In this document: in pieces, positions 9,989 through 18,966 of the stretch
Numbering within the stretch: position 1 is the stretch's first letter
Layout: each line of letters starts with the position of its first letter
NCBI GenBank assembly: GCA_963806045.1
Contig: CAWDWP010000005.1
Location: 124,001 to 188,000 of the forward strand
Length of the DNA stretch: 64,000 nt
Direction of reading: 5' to 3'
Origin: DATCHW01 sp963806045
GTDB taxonomy: Bacteria > Bacteroidota > Ignavibacteria > Tepidaquicellales > Tepidaquicellaceae
Made by a program: the position numbers and the translations under genes
The notes under the pieces: model-generated
What the model was told of the DNA's origin: nothing
Seen by the model: only the letters and a program-made list of their open reading frames with translations
Databases searched by the model: none

Positions 9989-11935
9989 TTGGAAAAAAAT
10001 AAAAAAATATTGTTTAATTCGGTACTTGTTATGGTATTTCTGGTATTTTATTCATTTTACTCATACAATGTCCTGGGTTTTTTCAAAATAATAAACAACA
10101 ATAAGGTTAAATCCATGGCATCCCTGGCAAAAGAGGTAAATCCTGATAATTTAGATATCATAAAAAATAATCAGGACTTGCTTAATGTTGATTATACAAA
10201 ATATTATGATGATTTAGAGCCATACGGGACATGGATAAAAATAAATCTTTCAGATTATGTTCCGGATAAGAATAAGCAAAAAGAGAAAACGGGAATATCA
10301 GATGCCTTAAGAAATTTACTCGGTGTGAGTGATGCAAAGGCTGATATGGACTTTGGGTGGGGTATTTTTTATGTCTGGAAGCCATTTCCCACACTGGCAA
10401 TTAATATAGTAGCAGGAGAACCATCACCGGAATATATTCCATATACAAACGGACAATGGGTTTATAGTGATTACGGATGGTACTTCAGAGGTGCAACATA
10501 CCAGGAAGAGATAGTTCATCACTATGGCAGATGGATATTTGTTCCGGATGAAGGATGGATTTGGGTACCCGGAAGTACCTGGGCACCTTCCTGGGTCGAC
10601 TGGGAAGAGAATGATGATTATATATCCTGGACTCCAAGCACTCCATGCTTTTACCACGATAACGATTACTATACAGTACCTTATGACTGGCAAAACAATT
10701 GCGTAGTTGTTGAAAAAAGGCATTTCCTCGACCCATATGTTTACAGATATTCACACGAATACAGAAGACATGATGAAAGGCATGAATTCAGGGATATGAA
10801 GAGAGTTCACGGGCTGGATTTCAGAGACAGAATGGTTTATAATGATGGACCGGACTTTAAAAATATAGAAAAAAATTACGGCAGAAGAATCAACCCGGTC
10901 AATATAAATATGGTTTCAAACAGGGAAGATGTGAGATACAACAAAAAGCAATTTGATGTATATTCTTACGGAGCAGGAAATAAAAATATACAGAATGGCA
11001 AGAGTGATGTTTTTCAAAAGTTTTCCGGAAATAAATTTAGTTCGAACGAAAACTTTGGTTTGAAGAACAAAGAATCAGGTAAAAATAATACCTCTCTTGC
11101 AAATAACAAAAGCAGGGATAATGCATCGCTGAACAGAAATCAGAATTATACGAAGAACAATGATAATGGTGCGAATAACCTCAAACAAGAGCTGAACAAA
11201 GGAAACAATAATAATACTTTAAGCAATAACTTGAATACCCGTGATAATAAAAAGATGAATATAGGAAATAGCAAAAATGATCAAAAGAAATTGAATTCCT
11301 CCAGTAAGAATTTTGATAACGGGTACAATAATAATGCCAGGAACAAAGTAAAGAATAACGACCAGGTGAAATCTAATAATAACAGCGGGAATAAGAATAA
11401 CACCTACAATAAGAATAGTGATAACGGATACAATAATAATGCCAGGAACAAAGTAAAGAATAACGAACAGGTGAAATCTAATAATAACAGCGGGAATAGG
11501 AATAACACCTACAATAAGAATAGTGATAACGGATACAATAATAATACCAGGAATAAAGTAAAGAATAATGTTCAGATAAAACCTGATAATAATACGGGTA
11601 AAAGAAATAATACATCGAATCAGACGAGGGTTAATGGTAATAAGATCAATTCGGGGAATAAAACTAATAACAATAACCGGGGCAATACTGTAAATAATAA
11701 TCAGAAAAAAGATAATTCATCTAAGTTGAATCAATATAAAGGAAATGATGTTAAACAAAATAATAGGAATGGCAGTATTAACAAAAATAATGCTGGAAAT
11801 AATTCGGGAAAACGACAATATATTGATGATACTAAAATGAGTCCGCATAACAATAATAATTATATTTCACCGAAAAATAATACGGGTAATAATTCTAAAA
11901 ATGTAAAAATCGACGGAAAGAGAAACAAGAAATAA
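9989..11935 (+). CDS. YXWGXW-type exported protein with long Asn-rich repeat tail
   Basis: 648 residues from a TTG start chosen because GGAG lies five bases upstream and a hydrophobic export segment (about 8-25) follows directly. YGTWIKI near residue 77 and a Trp-rich block at about 140-225 (YGWYFRGATY, HHYGRWIFVPDEGWIWVP) match the lipoprotein at 1940. From about residue 330 on, the chain is Asn/Lys-rich and includes 35-residue tandem repeats. It lacks a lipobox, so it may be anchored by the N-terminal helix or released. Function unknown; the disordered tail suggests an adhesive or cell-wall-interacting role, which is speculation. Confidence 0.65.
   Translation: MEKNKKILFNSVLVMVFLVFYSFYSYNVLGFFKIINNNKVKSMASLAKEVNPDNLDIIKNNQDLLNVDYTKYYDDLEPYGTWIKINLSDYVPDKNKQKEKTGISDALRNLLGVSDAKADMDFGWGIFYVWKPFPTLAINIVAGEPSPEYIPYTNGQWVYSDYGWYFRGATYQEEIVHHYGRWIFVPDEGWIWVPGSTWAPSWVDWEENDDYISWTPSTPCFYHDNDYYTVPYDWQNNCVVVEKRHFLDPYVYRYSHEYRRHDERHEFRDMKRVHGLDFRDRMVYNDGPDFKNIEKNYGRRINPVNINMVSNREDVRYNKKQFDVYSYGAGNKNIQNGKSDVFQKFSGNKFSSNENFGLKNKESGKNNTSLANNKSRDNASLNRNQNYTKNNDNGANNLKQELNKGNNNNTLSNNLNTRDNKKMNIGNSKNDQKKLNSSSKNFDNGYNNNARNKVKNNDQVKSNNNSGNKNNTYNKNSDNGYNNNARNKVKNNEQVKSNNNSGNRNNTYNKNSDNGYNNNTRNKVKNNVQIKPDNNTGKRNNTSNQTRVNGNKINSGNKTNNNNRGNTVNNNQKKDNSSKLNQYKGNDVKQNNRNGSINKNNAGNNSGKRQYIDDTKMSPHNNNNYISPKNNTGNNSKNVKIDGKRNKK
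11315..11570 (+). repeat. 105-bp tandem repeat in the Asn-rich tail
   Basis: Units begin at 11315, 11420 and 11525 with GATAACGGxTACAATAATAA and encode about 35 residues each (GYNNNARNKVKNN...). Units 1 and 2 are nearly identical; the third is partial and more diverged. Confidence 0.9.
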
Positions 11936-11998
11936 TAAATTATTTATTAATAATGAATAATTTATTATGATGAAAAAATGAACTGACACAGATGAAGA

Positions 11999-12032
11999 AA
12001 TTACAAGGGGGTTCCCCCACCCCCTTGTAATT
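11999..12032. terminator. Bidirectional terminator-like hairpin between convergent genes
   Basis: A 13-bp perfect stem (AATTACAAGGGGG paired with CCCCCTTGTAATT) surrounds an 8-base loop. It sits between the end of the Asn-rich gene and the end of the first array gene. Its sequence resembles the ACAAGGGGG-type palindromes inserted in the array genes, so it may be the same element used as a terminator. Confidence 0.7.
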
Positions 12033-12040
12033 ATATTTGA

Positions 12041-13402
12041 TTATTTAATAAGAACTGCTCGTTTGACTTCTTTGAAATCTCCACTTCTCAATTTATAGAA
12101 AAAAACTCCTGATGCGAAATCACTTCCATCGAATGTTACTACATATGTTCCGGGATTTAGTTTTTCGTTTACGAGTGTTTGGATTTCACGACCTGTGATG
12201 TCGTAGATTTTTAATGTAACAACCCCCTTTAATCCCCCCTTAATAAAGGGGACTTCAAACTTAATCTTCGTTGTTGGATTGAAAGGGTTTGGGTAGTTTT
12301 GATGTAAATGAAAATCGTCGGCAAAATTATTAGCGATTCGATTTATAAAAGTCAATCCGCCTGTTGTGGTTTTCATTAATACACTACCTAATGCCCAACC
12401 GGTATTTGCATTTACAAAAAATATTTTACTTGCTGACGCAGGAGCATTTTGAATAGTCCAGTTAATCCCACCGTTATTAGTTCTTTTAATGTTATTTTTA
12501 ATTATCCACCCTGTGTCACCGCTTACAAAAAACATATCTGCCGGATTATAGGTATTCAATGAATCCAATGATGTCCAGTTTAAACCACTGTTTGTTGTTT
12601 TTTTCATTTTCCATCCATATATCTTATAACCTGTATTTATATCCGGGAAATAAATTCTTTCTATTATAGGAGCGAAGGTAGGAACAGAATCTCTAAAAAC
12701 TCTAATCCAGTTTACACCTTTGTTAGTTGTTTTATAAATATAATTTACAGTTGGCGGTACATCTGATTGTGTATATCCGCAAACCCACCCTGTCTGTGAA
12801 TTTGTGAAAAATACCGATTTCATTGCCATACCTGAGAAAGGATCAGTAGACCAGTTCTGACCACCATTTGCAGTTTTTTTAAGTATTCCATAAGCAGCCA
12901 TACCATATATATCTATACCCGCTGAAGTTGCAAATGCAAAATTTGAATCCGCGATGGCAAGGTCATTAAAATGCGGTCCCCAGGAATCTGAAAACTGTGT
13001 AATCCAGTTAATTCCGCCGTTTGTTGTTTTGAGTATTATTGAATATTCGAGTGAAAAAGGATTAATATAAGGGGCTCCTCCTACTGCCCATCCTGTTAAT
13101 GAATTTTCAAATTTAATTTTAGTTATAGGATAAGGCGACTGATGATAATATGGCTGAGACCAGTTTGTGCCTCCGTTTGTAGTTCTTATAATCCTACCGG
13201 AATCGAGCATTATCCAGCCTGTATTAGAATCTACAAAAAATAAATTTTGAGGAATTCCGGGGAATGTACTTTGCTGAATAAACCAACCGCTTTGTGCAAT
13301 TAGTAATGAGTAATTAATAATTAATAATAAAAAACAAAAAAATATCTTTTTTCCCGATAAGGATCGGGATTGACCCAAAGGGTGCCCCGCTTCGCTCAAC
13401 AT
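12041..13402 (-). CDS. Type IX cargo: Ycf48-like propeller protein (array gene 1)
   Basis: A 453-residue protein with about seven propeller motifs (FVDSNTGWIM, TTNGGTNW) and a C-terminal sorting domain (NYPNPFNPTTKI, LKIYDITGREIQTLVNEK, SGVFFYKL, KRAVLIK). The signal peptide FCFLLLIINYSLLIAQ is preceded by 17 extra residues. These come from a palindromic element that sits over the usual Met-Lys-Lys start, so the true start is uncertain. The linker insert VPFIKGGLKG is encoded by a palindromic repeat. It is the most downstream gene of a 23-kb minus-strand array and lies 12 bp after its neighbour. Confidence 0.85.
   Translation of the reverse strand: MLSEAGHPLGQSRSLSGKKIFFCFLLLIINYSLLIAQSGWFIQQSTFPGIPQNLFFVDSNTGWIMLDSGRIIRTTNGGTNWSQPYYHQSPYPITKIKFENSLTGWAVGGAPYINPFSLEYSIILKTTNGGINWITQFSDSWGPHFNDLAIADSNFAFATSAGIDIYGMAAYGILKKTANGGQNWSTDPFSGMAMKSVFFTNSQTGWVCGYTQSDVPPTVNYIYKTTNKGVNWIRVFRDSVPTFAPIIERIYFPDINTGYKIYGWKMKKTTNSGLNWTSLDSLNTYNPADMFFVSGDTGWIIKNNIKRTNNGGINWTIQNAPASASKIFFVNANTGWALGSVLMKTTTGGLTFINRIANNFADDFHLHQNYPNPFNPTTKIKFEVPFIKGGLKGVVTLKIYDITGREIQTLVNEKLNPGTYVVTFDGSDFASGVFFYKLRSGDFKEVKRAVLIK
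12220..12253 (-). repeat. Palindromic element in sorting-domain linker (array gene 1)
   Basis: CCCCTTTAATCCCCCCTTAATAAAGGGG-type sequence (given here in two parts: CCCCCTTTAATCCCCCC, then AAAGGGG) encodes FIKGGLKG between the KFEVP strand and VVTLKIYD. The frame is kept. Confidence 0.75.
13351..13400 (-). repeat. Small palindromic element at the start of array gene 1
   Basis: CCCGAT-AAGG-ATCGGG (13353-13368) is followed by ACCC-AAA-GGGT and a GC-rich tail in an AT-rich neighbourhood. It replaces the Met-Lys-Lys start that sister genes have and supplies the codons for an extended N-terminus. Confidence 0.65.
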
Positions 13403-13413
13403 AATATTAAATT

Positions 13414-14685
13414 TTATTTTAATAAAACTAATTTTTTCGTCTCCACATATTCATTCGATTTCAATTGATAAAAATAAACTCCTGATGTAAGATTCGTCCC
13501 ATCGAATGTTACTTCGTATGTACCGGGATTTAGTTTTTCGTATACGAGTGTTTGGATTTCACGACCTGTGATGTCGAAGATTTTGAGAGACACCTCCCCT
13601 TGCCCCCCCTTGTAAAGGGTGGGAGAATTTGGAATATCAAATTTTATTTTTGTAACAGGATTAAAAGGATTTGGATAGTTTTGATATAACAAATATTTTT
13701 CAGGTATCTGGCTTCCTGTCTGTTTTATCCATACTCCTCCATTTGTAGTTTTATATATTATTCCATTTTCACCTCCTACATAACCTGTATTTGAATTTGT
13801 AAAGTAAATATAATACATCCTTTTATTTGTATTAGTAGATTGAGGAATCCAGTTATACCCTCCGTTAGTTGTTTTGTATATGTTACCATAACTTCCATAT
13901 CCACATACATACCCTGTATTTTCATTTACAAAAAATATATTTCCCCAATTTTGATAATGTACAATGGAATCAATCCGAACCCAGTTATCTCCTCTATTTG
14001 TGGTTTTATAAATTCCACCATATTGAGTAGAACTAAAACCTGTTGTACTGTTTATAAAGAAAAGGCTTCCCAATTCGAAATTATTGAAATTTAATATAGA
14101 CCAATTAACCCCTCCATTTGTGGTTTTGTTAAGCAGATTCGATTTGTCTGTAACCAACCAATTATCAGCATCAAAGCACCAGATACAATACGGTTCCATC
14201 CAGTTCACACCTGTCTGAGCAATCCAATTGTATCCGCCGTCTGTGGTTTTATGAACTGTACTGTATTTAGATGCAACTATACCGGTATTAACATCAAAAA
14301 ATTTCATCTTAAAAAAACTCTTCATTATAGTATCCGTGCAAATCCAATTAACACCACTGTTTGTTGTTTTAATAACGTATGACCCTAATCCCCAAAACCA
14401 GGAACAGATATATCCGGTATTCACATTAGGGAAAGAAACATCATCGGCAGAGAAATTTGGAAAGTTTGTAAACTGCCAATTCAAACCGGCATTGGTTGTT
14501 TTTAAAACACCACCGGGACAAGTCGCACCATAACTTCCTACGATAAAACCAGTATTATCAGAAGTGAACTGCATTGACATAATTACTAAATCAGGAATTG
14601 AATCGGAAACCCGAAACCAACCCGATTGGGAATAAGAATTACAATAGAGTAATAAGAAACTAACAGTAAAAATAATTTTTTTCAT
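13414..14685 (-). CDS. Type IX cargo: Ycf48-like propeller protein (array gene 2)
   Basis: A 423-residue protein with signal peptide 1-19 (ending NSYSQ), seven or so TTNxGxNW propeller motifs and a sorting domain with NYPNPFNPVTKIKFDIP and LKIFDITGREIQTLVYEK. The linker insert is SPTLYKGGQGE. Its start codon overlaps the stop of array gene 3 by four bases, so they share a transcript. Ycf48-like repeats are widespread in secreted Ignavibacteria proteins; the ligand is unknown. Confidence 0.87.
   Translation of the reverse strand: MKKIIFTVSFLLLYCNSYSQSGWFRVSDSIPDLVIMSMQFTSDNTGFIVGSYGATCPGGVLKTTNAGLNWQFTNFPNFSADDVSFPNVNTGYICSWFWGLGSYVIKTTNSGVNWICTDTIMKSFFKMKFFDVNTGIVASKYSTVHKTTDGGYNWIAQTGVNWMEPYCIWCFDADNWLVTDKSNLLNKTTNGGVNWSILNFNNFELGSLFFINSTTGFSSTQYGGIYKTTNRGDNWVRIDSIVHYQNWGNIFFVNENTGYVCGYGSYGNIYKTTNGGYNWIPQSTNTNKRMYYIYFTNSNTGYVGGENGIIYKTTNGGVWIKQTGSQIPEKYLLYQNYPNPFNPVTKIKFDIPNSPTLYKGGQGEVSLKIFDITGREIQTLVYEKLNPGTYEVTFDGTNLTSGVYFYQLKSNEYVETKKLVLLK
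13590..13634 (-). repeat. Palindromic element in sorting-domain linker (array gene 2)
   Basis: Coding-strand CACCCTTTACAAGG followed by GGGGCAAGGGGAGG encodes TLYKGGQGE. It is the ACAAGGGGG family and the reading frame is kept. Confidence 0.8.
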
Positions 14686-16781
14686 TTTAGTAAAATTAAT
14701 TTCTTTGTTTCAACAAAGTCTCCACTTCTCAACTGATAGAAATAAACTCCTGATGCGAAGTTACTCCCATCGAATGTTACTTCATAAGTCCCGGGATTTA
14801 GTTTTTCGTTTACAAGAGTTTGGATTTCACGACCTGTGATGTCATAAACTTTGAGAGTAATATTACTGGATTCCAGCCTCCGCTGGAATGACAAATTGTT
14901 TGGGATATCAAAACGAATTATCGTTGTCGGATTGAAGGGGTTGGGATAGTTTTGGTCGAGTTTGAATGTTGATGGCACACTGTAAGATGTTTTATTAATG
15001 AAAACACTACCGCCGTTTGTTGTTTTTAATATTGTTCCATTTCCGCCAACTATCCATCCCGTCTGGGAATTGGCAAAATAAATTGTCTGAAGATTACTTG
15101 ATGACTGAATATTCTGAGTTATCCAGTTTGCTCCGCCAGTTGTTGTTCTGAAAACATATCCGGCAGTTAAACACCAGCCGGTTAATGAATTAATAAAATA
15201 AACCGAATTAAAAATATAATTAGATAAATATTGTGAGGTCCAGTTTAACCCGCTGTTAGTGGTTTTTATTATCAATCCGTTGTCACCAACAGCCCATCCG
15301 GTTTGGGAATCCGTAAAATAAACCGAATTAAGACGCGAAGGTTCAAAGATTTTATAAGCCCAATTAATTCCTCCATTTGTTGTACTAAGAATGGTACCCA
15401 AATTACCAACAATGAATCCTGTCTGTGAATCAATAAAGTATACGGATGACAGGGGATTCATTGCAGAACATGTTTGCGGTGACCATGAGGCTCCCCCGTT
15501 TGTAGTTCTGATTATGATGTAACTGTATAGCCCTCCAACTGCCCACCCATTCTGTGAATCAACAAAGTAAATAGAATTTAAAGGGCCGGGCGCACCACTC
15601 GACTCAGAAATCCAGTTTACACCGCTGTTAGTTGTTTTTATTACCGTACCGTCATATCCTGATATCCAACCCGTTTGAAAATTAATGAAATGTACAGACA
15701 TAAAATTGCCTATTGAACCACAAGGCAGCAATACCCAGTTTATCCCGCTGTTTGTTGTTCTTAAAAGCGTCGAGTTACTGCCAACAGCATAACCTGTCTG
15801 AGAATCCTCCATGTGTACTGCTCGCAGATAATTTGAAGTAACTCGCGTCTGCTTGTTAAACCAGCTGTAACCGCCATCAGTGGTATTTAAAATTATTCCG
15901 TTTGAACCTGCAGTCCACCCGTTCTGTAAATCTGTAAAATTAATTTCTCTTAAATCATTGATCCCTTCAGTTTTAATTTGCCAGACTATTCCTCCATTAG
16001 TTGTATTTAAAATTGTTCCTGCCTGACCGCAAGCCCAACCGTTTTGTGAATCTACAAAGTGAACAGAAAATAGCCACTTCCCGTTTACATAAATTTGCGG
16101 CGACCAATTGGTTCCACCATTTGTCGTATTTAAAATTTTTCCGTTTATACCCACAACCCATCCATTTTGTAAATCAGAGAAAAAAATCGAATATAAAGAC
16201 AAATAGGTACCCGATTCCTGTGATACCCAGCTATTTCCTCCATTGGTTGATTTTATTATAACTCCATTTTCTCCTGCAGCCCATCCTGTTTGTGAGTTTA
16301 CAAATCGAATCGAATAGATAGTACCACTGTAATATGTTGAGATCCAATTCAAACCTCCGTTTGAAGTTTTATATACATGTCCGTATCCTGCAGCCCATCC
16401 GTTCTGTGAATCAGAGAAGTAGATTGTTAATAAACTATAACCACTTCCACTTGCCTGCACAATCCAATTTATTCCTGAATTTGTAGTTTTATATATTCCA
16501 TATGCTCCGGCAGACCATCCGGTTTGAGAATCTATAAAATGTACCGAGCGTAACCAGGTTCCTGACCCTGTTGAATTGGTGTTCCAGTTTATACCTCCAT
16601 TAGTTGTTCGATGTACCGTTCCGCCGTCATCAACTACCCATCCGGTTTGAGAACTGATGAAATGAATTCCCCATATATCATTATTTGTTGGTATTGGATT
16701 CTGCCAAAACCAATTACTTTGAGCAATTAGTAATGAGTAATTAATAATTAAAAATAAAAAACTAAAAAATATTTTTTTCAA
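14682..16781 (-). CDS. Type IX cargo: large Ycf48-like propeller protein (array gene 3)
   Basis: 699 residues. Signal peptide 1-20 (INYSLLIAQ), then about thirteen 42-residue repeats of the form FxDSQTGWAVGxxGxIxxTTNGGxNW, enough for two seven-bladed propellers, and a sorting domain. The linker carries the insert LSFQRRLESS, from a different palindrome family from that in most neighbours. The reading frame is intact over 2.1 kb, which argues that local sequence quality is good here. Confidence 0.88.
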   Translation of the reverse strand: MKKIFFSFLFLIINYSLLIAQSNWFWQNPIPTNNDIWGIHFISSQTGWVVDDGGTVHRTTNGGINWNTNSTGSGTWLRSVHFIDSQTGWSAGAYGIYKTTNSGINWIVQASGSGYSLLTIYFSDSQNGWAAGYGHVYKTSNGGLNWISTYYSGTIYSIRFVNSQTGWAAGENGVIIKSTNGGNSWVSQESGTYLSLYSIFFSDLQNGWVVGINGKILNTTNGGTNWSPQIYVNGKWLFSVHFVDSQNGWACGQAGTILNTTNGGIVWQIKTEGINDLREINFTDLQNGWTAGSNGIILNTTDGGYSWFNKQTRVTSNYLRAVHMEDSQTGYAVGSNSTLLRTTNSGINWVLLPCGSIGNFMSVHFINFQTGWISGYDGTVIKTTNSGVNWISESSGAPGPLNSIYFVDSQNGWAVGGLYSYIIIRTTNGGASWSPQTCSAMNPLSSVYFIDSQTGFIVGNLGTILSTTNGGINWAYKIFEPSRLNSVYFTDSQTGWAVGDNGLIIKTTNSGLNWTSQYLSNYIFNSVYFINSLTGWCLTAGYVFRTTTGGANWITQNIQSSSNLQTIYFANSQTGWIVGGNGTILKTTNGGSVFINKTSYSVPSTFKLDQNYPNPFNPTTIIRFDIPNNLSFQRRLESSNITLKVYDITGREIQTLVNEKLNPGTYEVTFDGSNFASGVYFYQLRSGDFVETKKLILLK
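14866..14893 (-). repeat. FQRRLESS-type palindromic repeat in sorting-domain linker
   Basis: An 8-bp perfect stem ATTCCAGC/GCTGGAAT around CTCC (14870-14889). The encoded peptide SFQRRLESS is a known signature of small dispersed palindromic repeats that sit inside bacterial genes. Here it occupies the exact linker where sister genes hold the KGGQGG family. Confidence 0.85.
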
Positions 16782-16797
16782 AATTCTTATATTAAAA

Positions 16798-18966
16798 TTA
16801 TTTTAATAAAATTAATTTTTTAGTATTCACAAAATCACCAGCTCTTAATTGATAAAAATAAACCCCACTCGGTAAATTACTCCCGTCGAATGTTACTTCG
16901 TACGTTCCGGGATTTAGTTTTTCGTTTATGAGTGTTTGTATTTCTTTCCCGCAAATATCATAAACAATTAATTTCACATCTTCCGTTTGACGTTTTACAT
17001 TCGACGATATATCAAATTTTAATTTTGTTGTTGGATTAAAGGGATTCGGGTAGTTTTGATGTAATAAAAATGCAGATGGAATGTTATTTCCTAAGTGAGA
17101 GATATTTACATAAATCTGATTCAAATAAAAGTTAATATTGTCATATGTGTTTCCGGAAATTAATAACATACTTAAACTATCGGTGGAATATCCGAGTCTG
17201 TCAACTATTATTTTAATGCTTCCCTGTTGAACAGAATTTATTTCGTATGATCCGTTTTGATCAGAAGCAACATTTCTTGAAAAATTGTTTCCGCTTTTTA
17301 AATATATTAAAGCGTCTTTGATGAATTCTTGATTTTTGTTTACAATTTTTGAAATTCTTCCTTTTACGGTACAATTTCCTGATGATGCTAGCTGTCTCTC
17401 CACGTTCAGATTTACATCTGATAAATTTGATGAGGCAAATATTTTTTGAGCATTCTTCCAGTATATTCCCTGCGGATAATACGAAGGAGTAAAACTTTGA
17501 TTTTCCGGTGGGAATGCAATCAGATAAACGGAATCTGATGGAATATGTTTTAATGAATAGTATCCCGTAACCTGAATAGGTGTCGAATCTATAGTAATAA
17601 TATTACCGTTATTCTTGTTGAGTTTTACCGCTTTTATGTACCCGCCTTCTACCGGCAAGGCATTATCTTTAAATTTTACACAGCCGGTAATCATTAAATT
17701 GGAATTCCAGCTTTGAAGATATCTGATGGTTAAGCATTCGGGATATTGTACACCACTTGTAAATCCGCATAGATAAATATTTCCATAGTTATCAGTTTCT
17801 ATATCTTTTACAATTGTTTGGTTGCTGGTACCTATATAATCAATTAGCCATTTCTGGTTTCCTGATGAATCATATTTTATTGTGGTTAACTTAGAATAAT
17901 TACCGTTGGTTATGGATAGATATATATTACCAAAAATGTCTTTTGCTAAACCACCCGGAAATAAATAACCGCTATTATTAAAATCCCTTTTCCATTTTAG
18001 TTGACCTGTCGAATCATATTTTAATGTTGAAACTTTTGTGTTCAAGTTCGCGTCTTTAAACGAGTAGCCCGTTATATAAACGTCTCCTTTATCAGTAACC
18101 TTCATGTCAATCGGTATATCATCCAAATTATATTCGCTGTTATAAATTCTATTCCATAATTCCTGTCCGGCTGTACTAAATTTAGTAACTATAAAATCCC
18201 TCTTAAAAGCTTGTGACCAATAAGTACCTGCACAATATATACTTCCATAATTATCAACTCCTAAACTTGCAAAACCATAATAACTGAGATCAAACCCCTG
18301 TGTCGTGCCTATCCATTGCAGGACCCCAGTATTATCATATTTTAATAATTTTATACTGGTATTACCCACATAATCATAATCACCAAGAGAGTAAACATTT
18401 CCGGCATTATCAAGTAATATTCTGTATCCCTCATGCCCGTTACCACTTGAGGTTAATAATTGAGTCCATAATAAATTTCCGGCAGTGTTATATTTAGCAG
18501 TTAGAATTCCTGCGTTATATCCATTACTTCCATATCCTGTAATATAAATATTACTAAAATCATCTATTACCATGTCATTAATTTCGTAATTTTGAGTTAC
18601 TTCCCATTGTGTAGCTCCGAAAGAACTGTATTTGATAATAATGCCGCCGCCGTTATTCGATATTTGTCCGCAGACAAAAACATTCCCCAGATTATCTAAT
18701 TCCATTGTAACAGCATATGTATTAGATCTCCGGGAAGCCCATTGAAGCTCGCCCCGGTTATTATATTTTAAAGTTAGTAACTGTGATGAATTCGCACTAC
18801 CTAAAACGTATACATTACCATAACTATCATACTTAACTTTATTTGAATATACACTATTATCGTTCGCCCCTCTGTATCTCACATCCCATTCCTCATGAAC
18901 CTGGCTTCTTAGCTGTAGAGGTATTATTATTACGATAAATAAAAAAAATGTTTTTAAACTATTCAT
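16798..18966 (-). CDS. Type IX cargo: SBBP beta-propeller plus carboxypeptidase-regulatory-like domain
   Basis: 722 residues. Signal peptide 1-21, then about ten SBBP-type repeats (GNVYVLGSANSSQLLTLKYN, GxIYCAGT, ITGYSFKDANLNTKVSTLKY) up to about residue 420. A regulatory-like beta-sandwich follows at about 550-615 (VKGRISKIVNKNQEFIKDAL), then a sorting domain. It overlaps the upstream lipoprotein gene by four bases, so the two are likely made together. The linker contains SNVKRQTEDVKL, similar to VKGKTLDVKL in the gene at 20362. Confidence 0.85.
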   Translation of the reverse strand: MNSLKTFFLFIVIIIPLQLRSQVHEEWDVRYRGANDNSVYSNKVKYDSYGNVYVLGSANSSQLLTLKYNNRGELQWASRRSNTYAVTMELDNLGNVFVCGQISNNGGGIIIKYSSFGATQWEVTQNYEINDMVIDDFSNIYITGYGSNGYNAGILTAKYNTAGNLLWTQLLTSSGNGHEGYRILLDNAGNVYSLGDYDYVGNTSIKLLKYDNTGVLQWIGTTQGFDLSYYGFASLGVDNYGSIYCAGTYWSQAFKRDFIVTKFSTAGQELWNRIYNSEYNLDDIPIDMKVTDKGDVYITGYSFKDANLNTKVSTLKYDSTGQLKWKRDFNNSGYLFPGGLAKDIFGNIYLSITNGNYSKLTTIKYDSSGNQKWLIDYIGTSNQTIVKDIETDNYGNIYLCGFTSGVQYPECLTIRYLQSWNSNLMITGCVKFKDNALPVEGGYIKAVKLNKNNGNIITIDSTPIQVTGYYSLKHIPSDSVYLIAFPPENQSFTPSYYPQGIYWKNAQKIFASSNLSDVNLNVERQLASSGNCTVKGRISKIVNKNQEFIKDALIYLKSGNNFSRNVASDQNGSYEINSVQQGSIKIIVDRLGYSTDSLSMLLISGNTYDNINFYLNQIYVNISHLGNNIPSAFLLHQNYPNPFNPTTKLKFDISSNVKRQTEDVKLIVYDICGKEIQTLINEKLNPGTYEVTFDGSNLPSGVYFYQLRAGDFVNTKKLILLK
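16971..17007 (-). repeat. VKRQTEDVKL-type linker insertion
   Basis: The coding strand reads AATGTAAAACGTCAAACGG then AAGATGTGAAA. The same kind of GTAAAACGT/ACGTAAAAC sequence occurs in the same linker at 20539-20574. It may be a third family of inserted repeat. Confidence 0.5.

Noticed and set aside
11315..11570. CRISPR or minisatellite in non-coding DNA
   Set aside because: The 105-bp units are fully coding (35 residues) and contain no unique spacers.
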